Positions 1 to 6,239 of a stretch of DNA of 8,719 nucleotides are shown piece after piece. The translations under genes and the position numbers were made by a program. A model generated the notes under the pieces. It saw only the letters and a program-made list of their open reading frames with translations. It did not search any database and had not been told where the DNA came from. Source of the stretch: Desulfurococcales archaeon (GTDB taxonomy: Archaea > Thermoproteota > Thermoprotei_A > Sulfolobales > Desulfurococcaceae); contig JALSQP010000109.1 in NCBI GenBank assembly GCA_026985375.1, positions 1 through 8,719 on the forward strand, written 5' to 3'. Position 1 is the first letter of the stretch, and every line of letters begins with the position of its first letter.

Positions 1-374
1 ATTATATGAAGAGCCTAATCAGAAGAAAAAGCAGTAAAATCCAAGGCATATTCAATGTTGAGACAAAGGATCAGTATCGTTTACGCCTAACAATAGTAGC
101 TCTAACAAGCTATAGATGCAAAACAAGCCAGAAGAGAGCTATAAGGAAGATAATGGAAGAATACGTAGAATCAAAAATACCACAGCTTACACTCGACGAG
201 CTAATCCAGGAAATGCTATTTGGCAAAATGAGCGCAGAAATCATGGAGAGAGCACGCAAGATCTACCCGATACGTAAAGTCGAGATATACAAATCAAAAT
301 TATTGATGATGCCAACACCTGAAGGCCCCAAGCCTGCAGTAGTGGTATCACCGTTGCAACTGAAGAGAAGGTAA
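1..374 (+). CDS. rps3ae: 30S ribosomal protein S3Ae (eS1), C-terminal part
   Basis: This is the 3' end of a gene whose start lies left of the window. The reading frame is open from the first complete codon (position 3), so the ATG at 6 is internal. The visible residues (LIRRKSSKIQGIFNV, then KDQYRLRLTIVALT, then CKTSQKRAIRKIM) match the C-terminal half of archaeal S3Ae/eukaryotic S1e, a small-subunit protein near the mRNA exit site. About 123 of the family's usual 200 or so residues are present. The protein ends in a basic KRR tail and a TAA stop. The next gene follows after 66 nt on the same strand, so co-transcription is plausible. Family identification rests on remembered conserved blocks, not on a search. 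Confidence 0.9.
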   Translation, partial: YMKSLIRRKSSKIQGIFNVETKDQYRLRLTIVALTSYRCKTSQKRAIRKIMEEYVESKIPQLTLDELIQEMLFGKMSAEIMERARKIYPIRKVEIYKSKLLMMPTPEGPKPAVVVSPLQLKRR

Positions 375-412
375 TCATAAAGGCATCAATAATTCATCTT
401 TCAAGATCCTTT

Positions 413-435
413 ATTCCTCGAATTAGTAGAGGAAT
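413..435 (+). promoter_or_regulatory. Inverted repeat covering the ribosome binding site of the THUMP-SPOUT gene
   Basis: ATTCCTC (413-419) and GAGGAAT (429-435) are perfect 7-nt inverted arms separated by 9 nt. The right arm contains the Shine-Dalgarno sequence GAGGA, 7 nt before the ATG at 441. If folded in mRNA the hairpin would hide the ribosome binding site. Seven base pairs with three G-C pairs is a weak stem at high temperature, so regulation is only a possibility. Confidence 0.35.
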
Positions 436-440
436 CCATA

Positions 441-1583
441 ATGTCTTTGAAGGAAAGATCCTTTGACATACTTATAAAGACAGGGCTAGGCTTCGAAAAA
501 ATTGTTGCATCGAGAATAAAGGAATATGATGAAAAAACCATTGTTATAGCTTGTCCGCAAAAATTCAAAGGACTGGTTCTAGTAAGACATGGCGAGCACA
601 GTGTAGATGAACTAATGGATTACATCGAAAAGAACATTGTTGAAGCCGATAAGATCATTCCGATTCTAGCTGAATCCCCTGCAGACCCATATAAAATAGC
701 CGAGATAGTTGCAGAACTGGCTAAAGAACATATTAGTCCTTCTGAAACATTTGCTGTTAGAACTACTCGGCGTGGAAGACATAACTTTACAAGTATAGAT
801 GTCAATATAATAGTTGGAGATCATGTACGTCGTGCAACCAATGCTTCTGTCAACCTTAGATATCCGGATAAAATAGTCTTAGTTGAGATAATACAGGACA
901 GAGCCTATATCAGTATTCTTCCGGGTAGTTTTGAATACCATAAAATATCACCCGGAAAGAAAACTATTCACTGGCTTTTCAAGAGATTCGCAGTTGTACA
1001 GATGCCTTACTTAGGCCCTACAGACGCGATCAGAAATATGGGTAGAAGAATAGGGAGAGAAGTACAGAATTTTGAGGTCGGTGAACTGGTTATCGCGCCT
1101 GCAGGCATTATCGATGCTGTACAACTCGCCGAGTTCATTTTTAGTGTAGAAGAAGGAATACGTTCAAGATACGAGATACAGAAGAGGAGTTATCATCGTA
1201 AAACACGTAAGGTGCCAATCAAGGTACAAGATATCCACCAGCTTATACGTGATCGTGCTGATGAAGTGATAATAGTGTTCGAGCCTGAAGGAAAATATAT
1301 ATTGGACGTAGCAGATGAGCTCCAAGACCTTATATTTAAGTCGAAGAAAAGAGTTAACCTCCTGTTTGGCTCGAGGGAAGGGATTCCTCTCGGGATCTAC
1401 AGATTCGCCGACCTAGTAGTAGACATAGCGCCCGGAATCACCTTATCTACAGATTATGCTGCAGCCGCAGGACTTATAGCTCTAGCCACAGTCCTTTATA
1501 ACAGGTTGGATAAAATTGAAGGCGATAATACTAGCGGCGGGAAAAGGGGAAAGGCTCTGGCCAATAACAGAAACAATACCTAA
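441..1583 (+). CDS. THUMP domain protein with C-terminal SPOUT RNA methylase-like domain
   Basis: A 380-residue protein with a THUMP RNA-binding region at about residues 75-160 (the typical FAVRTTRRGRHNF and DRAYISILPG segments). An AF2226-like SPOUT methyltransferase-like region follows at about 175-355. The knot-forming C-terminal part is LLFGSREGIPLGIYRFADLVVD followed by the PGITLSTDYAAAAGL stretch, where SPOUT enzymes bind S-adenosylmethionine. The family is archaeal (COG1818 type); its RNA target is not known to me. The start is the ATG at 441, with GAGGA 7 nt upstream. The last 22 residues (359-380) are polar, rich in Asn/Gly/Lys, and encoded in the overlap with the next gene, so they are probably not part of the fold. 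A role in tRNA or rRNA modification fits the neighbouring ribosomal genes but is an inference. Confidence 0.8.
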   Translation: MSLKERSFDILIKTGLGFEKIVASRIKEYDEKTIVIACPQKFKGLVLVRHGEHSVDELMDYIEKNIVEADKIIPILAESPADPYKIAEIVAELAKEHISPSETFAVRTTRRGRHNFTSIDVNIIVGDHVRRATNASVNLRYPDKIVLVEIIQDRAYISILPGSFEYHKISPGKKTIHWLFKRFAVVQMPYLGPTDAIRNMGRRIGREVQNFEVGELVIAPAGIIDAVQLAEFIFSVEEGIRSRYEIQKRSYHRKTRKVPIKVQDIHQLIRDRADEVIIVFEPEGKYILDVADELQDLIFKSKKRVNLLFGSREGIPLGIYRFADLVVDIAPGITLSTDYAAAAGLIALATVLYNRLDKIEGDNTSGGKRGKALANNRNNT

Positions 1584-2829
1584 GCCATGTATTCCGGTAA
1601 TGTGTAAGCCATTAATTCTATGGCATCTAGATGCTTTAGAACAAGTACCTGAGATCAATGAGATAATCATTGTTGTAGGCTATATGAAGGAAAAGATTAT
1701 ATCACTAGTCAATTCACTCTCCCTGAAGAAAAAGATCCGCTTTGTAGAACAAGAAGACGAGCTCGGCACAGGCCATGCTGTAAAAACAGCCCTCGAAAAA
1801 ATAGGTGTGACCAGCGAACCTACACTAATAACCTACAGTGATCTATTTCTTGGTAAATGGGATCTATACTTTACATTGACTAGCTCAGGTGAGAGTGCAA
1901 TAGTAGGTGTGCCGGTTCCCGATCCAACGAATTATGGTGTCTTGTATCTTAAGGATAATAATCAGTTAGAGAAGATAGTCGAGAAACCATCAAAGCCGTC
2001 ATCAAATTTAATAAATGCTGGTATATACGTTATTAGGCCAAACGAGATAAGCAAATATATTGATACACCGCCTAGTCCCCGCGGCGAGATAGAATTCACG
2101 GACGCGATAAATAGAGCAGTATCTGAAGGCGGTTTATCTATTGCTGTCAAAACAATAGATAAAGAGTCATGGATTGATATTGGACTACCATGGAATTTAT
2201 TGGAGGCTAACAAATTAGCTCTTGATAAGTTCCTAAAGGATATACTCGGTTCGAACTCTAAAGAATGCCCAGCATGTATCGAGGGACCAGCATATATAGG
2301 TGATAAAACCACTATAAAGCCTGGAACATACATAGAGGGACCAGCATATATAGGTGAAAATGCCAAGATAGGGCCTAACACTAGAATCAGACCATATACT
2401 GTAATATGTAATAATACACGAATAGGGTTTTCAGTCGAAATAAAAAGTAGCCTAATAATGGAACACGCAAAGATCAGTCATTTCGCATACGTAGGTGACT
2501 CCATTATTTGTGACCATGTAAATCTAGGCGCTGGTACAATGATCGCAAATCTTCGATTCGATGATAAACCGGTCAAGTCTCTTATTAGGGGAAAAATGAT
2601 CTCAAGCGGGAGAAGAAAGTTTGGCAGCGTAATAGGCTCTTATGCTAAGACTGGTGTGAATGTTTCGATACTGCCAGGAGTTAAGATCGGATGTTATTCT
2701 TGGATTTACCCAGGTGTTATAGTTGCCCAAGATGTCCCATCACATAGCTTTTACAAGGTATTGATAAAACCCTATATAACACCAATTAAAAACGAGGAAG
2801 GAGATGAAGACCATGAAAATGCGGATTGA
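1516..2829 (+). CDS. Bifunctional sugar-1-phosphate nucleotidylyltransferase / hexosamine-phosphate acetyltransferase (GlmU/ST0452-like)
   Basis: A 437-residue protein. The N-terminal nucleotidyltransferase domain (about 1-235) has the signature LAAGKGERLWP (6-16) with PKP Lys23, LGTGHA (83-88), a metal-binding YSD (Asp109), EKP (156-158) and NAGIYVI (167-173). The C-terminal part (about 252-410) is a left-handed beta-helix of hexapeptide repeats. It carries SHFAYVGD, whose His322 corresponds to the catalytic acetyltransferase His of GlmU/ST0452, and LGAGTMIANLRFD (337-349). Such enzymes acetylate glucosamine-1-P or galactosamine-1-P and couple it to UTP or dTTP, supplying nucleotide sugars for glycans. 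The start is TTG 1516, which gives the family-typical MKAIILAAG; AGGT lies 9 nt upstream. It overlaps the upstream gene by 68 nt and the downstream gene by 17 nt. Exact sugar specificity cannot be read from sequence. Confidence 0.88.
   Translation: MKAIILAAGKGERLWPITETIPKPCIPVMCKPLILWHLDALEQVPEINEIIIVVGYMKEKIISLVNSLSLKKKIRFVEQEDELGTGHAVKTALEKIGVTSEPTLITYSDLFLGKWDLYFTLTSSGESAIVGVPVPDPTNYGVLYLKDNNQLEKIVEKPSKPSSNLINAGIYVIRPNEISKYIDTPPSPRGEIEFTDAINRAVSEGGLSIAVKTIDKESWIDIGLPWNLLEANKLALDKFLKDILGSNSKECPACIEGPAYIGDKTTIKPGTYIEGPAYIGENAKIGPNTRIRPYTVICNNTRIGFSVEIKSSLIMEHAKISHFAYVGDSIICDHVNLGAGTMIANLRFDDKPVKSLIRGKMISSGRRKFGSVIGSYAKTGVNVSILPGVKIGCYSWIYPGVIVAQDVPSHSFYKVLIKPYITPIKNEEGDEDHENAD
2281..2357 (+). 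repeat. Two perfect 23-nt direct repeats, 54 nt apart, inside the beta-helix coding region
   Basis: The 23 bases at 2281-2303 recur exactly at 2335-2357. Both copies encode EGPAYIG followed by Asp or Glu, on successive coils of the left-handed beta-helix (residues 256-262 and 274-280). The period is 18 residues, i.e. one full helix coil. Identity including the wobble positions suggests recent duplication or gene conversion rather than protein-level constraint alone. Confidence 0.8.
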
Positions 2830-3187
2830 AGACTTTAAGAAAAAATTCCCCCATTTAGCTAATGAGATCCTTAATGACGAACAACAATTGAGTCTTCAGG
2901 TAAACATAGGAGTGCCCGATCCATGGCGGGGCTATACACCCGGTATCGAGGATTATATTCGTAGATGCAAAAGCATCGATGAAGCATTGAAAGTCATAGA
3001 TTACCTCGAGAAACACGGCGAGATCACGACAAATGAGGCGGCTGGGTATAAGAAACTACTTACTGAGAAAGGTCTATCTTATTTCGGCCCTAGGAAAGAG
3101 GATGATTATTATTATAAGAGAGCCCAGGACTTCTGGAACAAGCTACGTAGAAAATCTATCTATGGGCAGCGACAGCAACAATCTTGA
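2813..3187 (+). CDS. Small conserved archaeal protein, DUF2095-like
   Basis: A 124-residue soluble, charged protein of unknown function. Recognisable blocks are FKKKFPHLANEIL near the N-terminus, a middle segment YTPGIEDYIRRCKSIDEALKVIDYLEKHGEI, and GLSYFGPRKEDDYYYKR near the end. These match my memory of the archaeal DUF2095 family; no function is assigned. There is no signal peptide or membrane segment. Three in-frame ATGs are possible (2804, 2813, 2819). I chose 2813 because GAAGGAG (2797-2803) then lies 9 nt upstream, whereas it would abut the ATG at 2804. The start overlaps the nucleotidyltransferase gene by 17 nt, suggesting translational coupling. The 3' end overlaps the oppositely oriented ychF by 32 nt. 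Confidence 0.7.
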   Translation: MKMRIEDFKKKFPHLANEILNDEQQLSLQVNIGVPDPWRGYTPGIEDYIRRCKSIDEALKVIDYLEKHGEITTNEAAGYKKLLTEKGLSYFGPRKEDDYYYKRAQDFWNKLRRKSIYGQRQQQS

Positions 3188-4394
3188 TCACATCATTGTC
3201 TTTGAGAACATAGTCTTCACCCAATCTTTCGCCAGTCTTAGCATTGATAGCGTATAGGAATGTTTTACCTAGGTCGGTATGTATCATGTATGCTAGTTCA
3301 ATAGCTGTTGTGCCCTTAGGTACCAGGTATGCATCAGGAAGAATCCTACCTGAGTGGTCAGTATACTTCTTGTGATCCTCGACAGGATAAACCGCTATTA
3401 GTTTAAGAACATCAAATATTGCCTTGTTCAGAAGTTCTTGCACACCGGTGGATCCATATTTTTCAAGTACCTTCTTCCTGACAAGCTCCAAGGCCTTTTT
3501 TTGCTGAGCTGATAATTTTTCAGGAGCAATTACCTCGAAATCTTCATTCCCGGGCAAATAATGTATTAGGCCTGCAGCAGAGGCTTTCCTTAAAATGAGC
3601 TCTGCAAGAGCACTTATTGGAACTACCACGTGTTCCCCGAATTCTTCTTTTAGTCTCTGTATATTTTCCTCAGCGTGTGGCAGATCCATCTTGTTCGCCG
3701 CTATTATTATGGGCTTGCTTAAGTGTCTGAGCGTTCTAGCAAATTCGACGACATCATCTTTACTCCATTTCATTAGCTTTGTTGAGAGATCCAGCTTGTT
3801 CACTGTCTCTACTATGTGTTGCTTACCAATACTTAGACCAGAAAGGGTCTGTGAGAGATAATCTATCGGGTCACGTATAGTATACATATACCGTGAGATC
3901 TTATTTTCCCATATGCGGAGGATTACGCTTATGAACCATTTGTCTACCTCTTCTTGAATAAGTTTGGCTTCTTCAACAGGATCGTACGTGCCCGGCGATG
4001 CAGGTGTACCATCGGGAGCTGTTGAACCGCTAGCGTCTACAACGTGGATCAGCACATCAGCTTGCCTTAGATCATCCATGAACCTGTTACCTAGTCCGCG
4101 TCCCTCACTAGCCCCGGGTATGAGACCAGCTACATCCATTATTTTAACTGGTATGAACCGATTACCATTTATACACATACCAGTCCTAGGATTACAGCCT
4201 TTAAGACCAAGTTCCACATGAACACATTGTTTCCTCACATAGCCAACGCCGATATTGGGCTTAATTGTTGTGAAAGGATGATTAGCTATCTGTGCAGAAG
4301 CCAATGTTAGTGCTGCAAATAATGTTGACTTGCCAACATTGGTTTTACCGATAATCCCAACTATTTTTTCAGGTGGTGGCAAAACTCTCACCAT
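3156..4394 (-). CDS. ychF: Archaeal YchF/OLA1-type translation-associated P-loop NTPase
   Basis: A 412-residue OBG-family NTPase. From the chosen start it has a P-loop GKTNVGKST (residues 16-24), a switch region NHPFTTIKPN, the Walker B/G3 motif DVAGLIPGASEGRGLG (87-102), and NKMD (234-237) as the G4 base-recognition motif. A TGS domain occupies roughly the last 80 residues. YchF proteins bind ribosomes and act in translation or stress; bacterial YchF and human OLA1 prefer ATP because G4 is altered, whereas the canonical NKMD here predicts GTP. The open frame extends 14 codons upstream, but the ATG at 4394 is preferred: a TATA box lies about 24 nt upstream of it, consistent with a leaderless mRNA, and the extension would run through that promoter. 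Convergent with the DUF2095-like gene, divergent from rpl15e. Confidence 0.92.
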   Translation of the reverse strand: MVRVLPPPEKIVGIIGKTNVGKSTLFAALTLASAQIANHPFTTIKPNIGVGYVRKQCVHVELGLKGCNPRTGMCINGNRFIPVKIMDVAGLIPGASEGRGLGNRFMDDLRQADVLIHVVDASGSTAPDGTPASPGTYDPVEEAKLIQEEVDKWFISVILRIWENKISRYMYTIRDPIDYLSQTLSGLSIGKQHIVETVNKLDLSTKLMKWSKDDVVEFARTLRHLSKPIIIAANKMDLPHAEENIQRLKEEFGEHVVVPISALAELILRKASAAGLIHYLPGNEDFEVIAPEKLSAQQKKALELVRKKVLEKYGSTGVQELLNKAIFDVLKLIAVYPVEDHKKYTDHSGRILPDAYLVPKGTTAIELAYMIHTDLGKTFLYAINAKTGERLGEDYVLKDNDVIKIVAVAAHR

Positions 4395-4413
4395 AGGCGT
4401 TGCGATGATACTG

Positions 4414-4422
4414 CTATATAAG
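4414..4422 (-). promoter_or_regulatory. TATA box for ychF (leaderless transcript predicted)
   Basis: On the minus strand this reads CTTATATAG, centred about 24 nt upstream of the ATG at 4394, the usual archaeal TATA-to-start distance. The transcript would therefore begin at or next to the start codon, and no Shine-Dalgarno sequence is seen there. Confidence 0.6.
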
Positions 4423-4437
4423 AAAAGGGTGTTCAAG

Positions 4438-4446
4438 CTTTATAAA
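4438..4446 (+). promoter_or_regulatory. TATA box for the rpl15e-rnp2 operon
   Basis: CTTTATAAA, preceded by CAAG as a possible BRE. A start site about 25-27 nt downstream (near 4468) would give a leader of about 30 nt before the L15e ATG. It lies 24 bp from the oppositely oriented ychF TATA box, so the two promoters are back to back. Confidence 0.6.
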
Positions 4447-4485
4447 CCCAAATCTAATATGATATTGGACTAGCTAGGAGCAAGA

Positions 4486-4494
4486 ATGGTGTAA
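4486..4494 (+). other. Minimal upstream ORF (ATG GTG TAA) in the rpl15e leader
   Basis: AGGAG (4476-4480) is followed after 5 nt by ATG GTG TAA, and the L15e ATG begins 5 nt after that stop. The best Shine-Dalgarno sequence of the leader is ideally placed for this two-codon ORF but 19 nt from the L15e start. The main start has only a weak AAGGA 2 nt away. Whether it is translated cannot be told from sequence. Confidence 0.35.
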
Positions 4495-4499
4495 GGATA

Positions 4500-5162
4500 A
4501 TGGTAAAAAGCATGTACCACTTCATCGCAGACCTATGGAAGCGACCATATGATGGCGAAATGAAAGAGGTTATGAAACAGAGGCTCATAAAGTGGAGAAG
4601 AGATCCCATAGTAATAAGGATTGCTAAACCTACACGTCTAGACAGAGCTAGAGCATTAGGCTACAAAGCCAAGCCGGGCTTCGTAGTAGTAAGAGTACGC
4701 GTTAGAAAAGGCGGACTAAGAAAACCAAGGCCCAACAAGGGTAGGCGCCCGAAGAGAATGGGTATATACGGATTCGCACCCGCTAAAAGCCTAAGACTAA
4801 TAGCTGAGGAAAGAGCGGCTAGGAAGTACCCGAACCTAGAGGTGCTCAACAGCTACTACGTAGGAGAAGATGGAAATTACAAATGGTACGAGGTAATCCT
4901 CGTCGACCCGCATCATCCAGCTATATGTAATGATAAAGACATCGGCTGGATCTGTGAGAAGCAGCACAAGGGACGTGTGTTCAGAGGTTTAACGAGTGCT
5001 GGCAAGAAGATGAGAGGGCTGAGAAAGAGTAGAGGGCTCAAGTACACTATAAAACATAAGTGGAAGAAGAAACAGCGTGAGAGAATACTGAGAAAGAGAC
5101 ATGAAGCCAGCCGTGGAGCACGCGACCCGTGGCAGGTAGCTGCTAAAAAGGCTGAAGAGTAA
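4500..5162 (+). CDS. rpl15e: 50S ribosomal protein L15e
   Basis: A 220-residue, strongly basic protein. The start [16 protein letters not shown], the [19 protein letters not shown] block, and the segment [27 protein letters not shown] are typical of archaeal/eukaryotic L15e, a large-subunit protein that binds 23S rRNA. The ATG at 4500 is chosen because family members begin with a few residues before MYHY. It is the first gene of a cluster and is separated by only 2 nt from the next. A dedicated TATA box at 4438 drives the unit. Its G+C content is visibly higher than that of the three genes downstream, as expected for a highly expressed ribosomal gene. Confidence 0.95.
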   Translation: MVKSMYHFIADLWKRPYDGEMKEVMKQRLIKWRRDPIVIRIAKPTRLDRARALGYKAKPGFVVVRVRVRKGGLRKPRPNKGRRPKRMGIYGFAPAKSLRLIAEERAARKYPNLEVLNSYYVGEDGNYKWYEVILVDPHHPAICNDKDIGWICEKQHKGRVFRGLTSAGKKMRGLRKSRGLKYTIKHKWKKKQRERILRKRHEASRGARDPWQVAAKKAEE

Positions 5163-5164
5163 AG

Positions 5165-5617
5165 ATGGAATCTAAAATAAATGAACTAATAATTTCTAGT
5201 CACTGTCACTCAACAGAAGATCTCAATAAGGTAAAGAAGGCTATTTTAAATATTATTCCATTAGAGCTTAGATACGAACTCTCTTCTAAACTTAAGATCG
5301 AAACAGTACATGGATTCTATGGAAACGAAATAAGAATTCTGACTCTGAAAATATCGGGCGAAAAAACACTAATGATACTAAAGCACTTATCAAGCACTCT
5401 TTCTGATATTGATAAGTCAATAATAAGGGCTAGCCTCGATCTAAGATATGATAGTAAATCAAACAAACTATATCTGAGATTTAACAAACAACAAGCCTAT
5501 AGAAACAGATTAACAATAGATGACTCTGATGATGTAATCAAAGTTGTAGTATCTTTTAGAGGTAAACACAAGTTAAATGATGTAAAGAACATATTAAGGG
5601 AAACGGGGCTGATCTAA
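5165..5617 (+). CDS. COG1325/DUF54-type RNA-binding protein (exosome-cluster protein)
   Basis: A 150-residue protein. Position and sequence fit the archaeal RNA-binding family COG1325 (PF01877), whose gene usually sits between rpl15e and rnp3. Supporting segments are the N-terminal IISSHCHSTEDLNKVKKAILNIIP, then ETVHGFYGNEIRILTLKISG, the DLRYDSKSNKLYLRFNKQQA block, and a C-terminal VVVSFRGKHKL. The family has been predicted to act with the exosome or ribosome, but no catalytic activity is known to me. There are no membrane segments. The ATG follows the L15e stop by 2 nt, and GAAGAG at the end of the L15e gene can serve as a weak Shine-Dalgarno sequence, so translation is probably coupled. Confidence 0.82.
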   Translation: MESKINELIISSHCHSTEDLNKVKKAILNIIPLELRYELSSKLKIETVHGFYGNEIRILTLKISGEKTLMILKHLSSTLSDIDKSIIRASLDLRYDSKSNKLYLRFNKQQAYRNRLTIDDSDDVIKVVVSFRGKHKLNDVKNILRETGLI

Positions 5618-5621
5618 GGTA

Positions 5622-6239
5622 TTGAATATCCCATTAATAGATATAGGAAGTTTTTGCAACAACGAAAAATGTATTGAAACCTATACAATTCTAGGTTATA
5701 GAGCCGCTTGCATAGAAGGACTTAATCATAAAATTATTAGAAAAAACAATTTCATAGCCGTCAGAAAATCAACAATTTATAGCGAATCACAAAAAAATTT
5801 GAAACATGATATTAGGAATGAAAAATCGCGCTCATTCATTATTGCTGTAGTCCCTTTATCCATTGAAGTTGCACGTTTTGCCGCACGCGATAGAAGAGTG
5901 GATATGGTCGTATTAATTCCCGACAGTGTAAGGTACATTGATAAGACTGAAATAGCAATGCTGAAACACTTTTCTAAACCATTAGAAGTACCCATCAATA
6001 CCTTAATTACTCAGTCATCAAGTGTTAAAGCAATGATTATACGTAGAATAGATTTAGCGTTGAAATACAATGTAACAGTAATACTCAGTTCGTGGGCTCA
6101 TGAATGGAATGAAATACTAGCCCCAATATCTTATACTGCATTGGGAAGCATACTTCTACGTATATCTATGAAAGATGTTCTAGTAATGCTTACTAATTAC
6201 ACGCGGGAACTCATGGTTAAGAATGGTGTACACATATGA
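5622..6239 (+). CDS. rnp3: Ribonuclease P protein component 3 (Rpp30/p30 homologue)
   Basis: A 205-residue protein of the RNase P p30 family, a PHP-like TIM-barrel subunit that pairs with Pop5 and supports the catalytic domain of the RNase P RNA during tRNA 5' processing. Support comes from gene order (COG1325, then this gene, then Pop5, then psmA), the N-terminal IPLIDIG strand, the repeated beta-alpha pattern (VDMVVLIPDSVRYID, NVTVILSSWAHEW) and a length typical of the family. The start must be TTG 5622: an in-frame TGA lies at 5610 and no ATG or GTG fits near the N-terminus. AAGGT directly precedes it, 4 nt after the previous stop. The 3' end overlaps rnp2 as ATGA. Sequence similarity within p30 is low, so context carries much of the call. 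Confidence 0.83.
   Translation: MNIPLIDIGSFCNNEKCIETYTILGYRAACIEGLNHKIIRKNNFIAVRKSTIYSESQKNLKHDIRNEKSRSFIIAVVPLSIEVARFAARDRRVDMVVLIPDSVRYIDKTEIAMLKHFSKPLEVPINTLITQSSSVKAMIIRRIDLALKYNVTVILSSWAHEWNEILAPISYTALGSILLRISMKDVLVMLTNYTRELMVKNGVHI

Noticed and set aside
303..322. TTGATGA followed by CTGA inside rps3ae, resembling half a C/D sRNA
   Set aside because: Box C is off consensus, only 9 nt separate the boxes, no C' or second D box follows, and conserved S3Ae codons explain the bases.
1500..1600. Frameshift or natural fusion between the THUMP-SPOUT protein and the nucleotidyltransferase
   Set aside because: Both proteins are complete on their own: the SPOUT fold ends before the overlap and the enzyme starts with a family-typical N-terminus. 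No slippery heptamer with a downstream structure was evident.
1962..2381. 139-codon minus-strand open frame opposite the nucleotidyltransferase gene
   Set aside because: It mirrors the codons of a clearly real gene, including the duplicated beta-helix coil, and has no recognisable domain or start signal.
3033..3257. 74-codon + strand frame across the DUF2095/ychF junction
   Set aside because: It is an alternative frame of two real genes with no ribosome binding site and no family resemblance.
4395..4436. Longer YchF start adding 14 residues (MNTLFLYSSIIATP)
   Set aside because: The extension runs through the minus-strand TATA box, whose spacing fits a leaderless start at 4394, and family members begin just before the P-loop strand.
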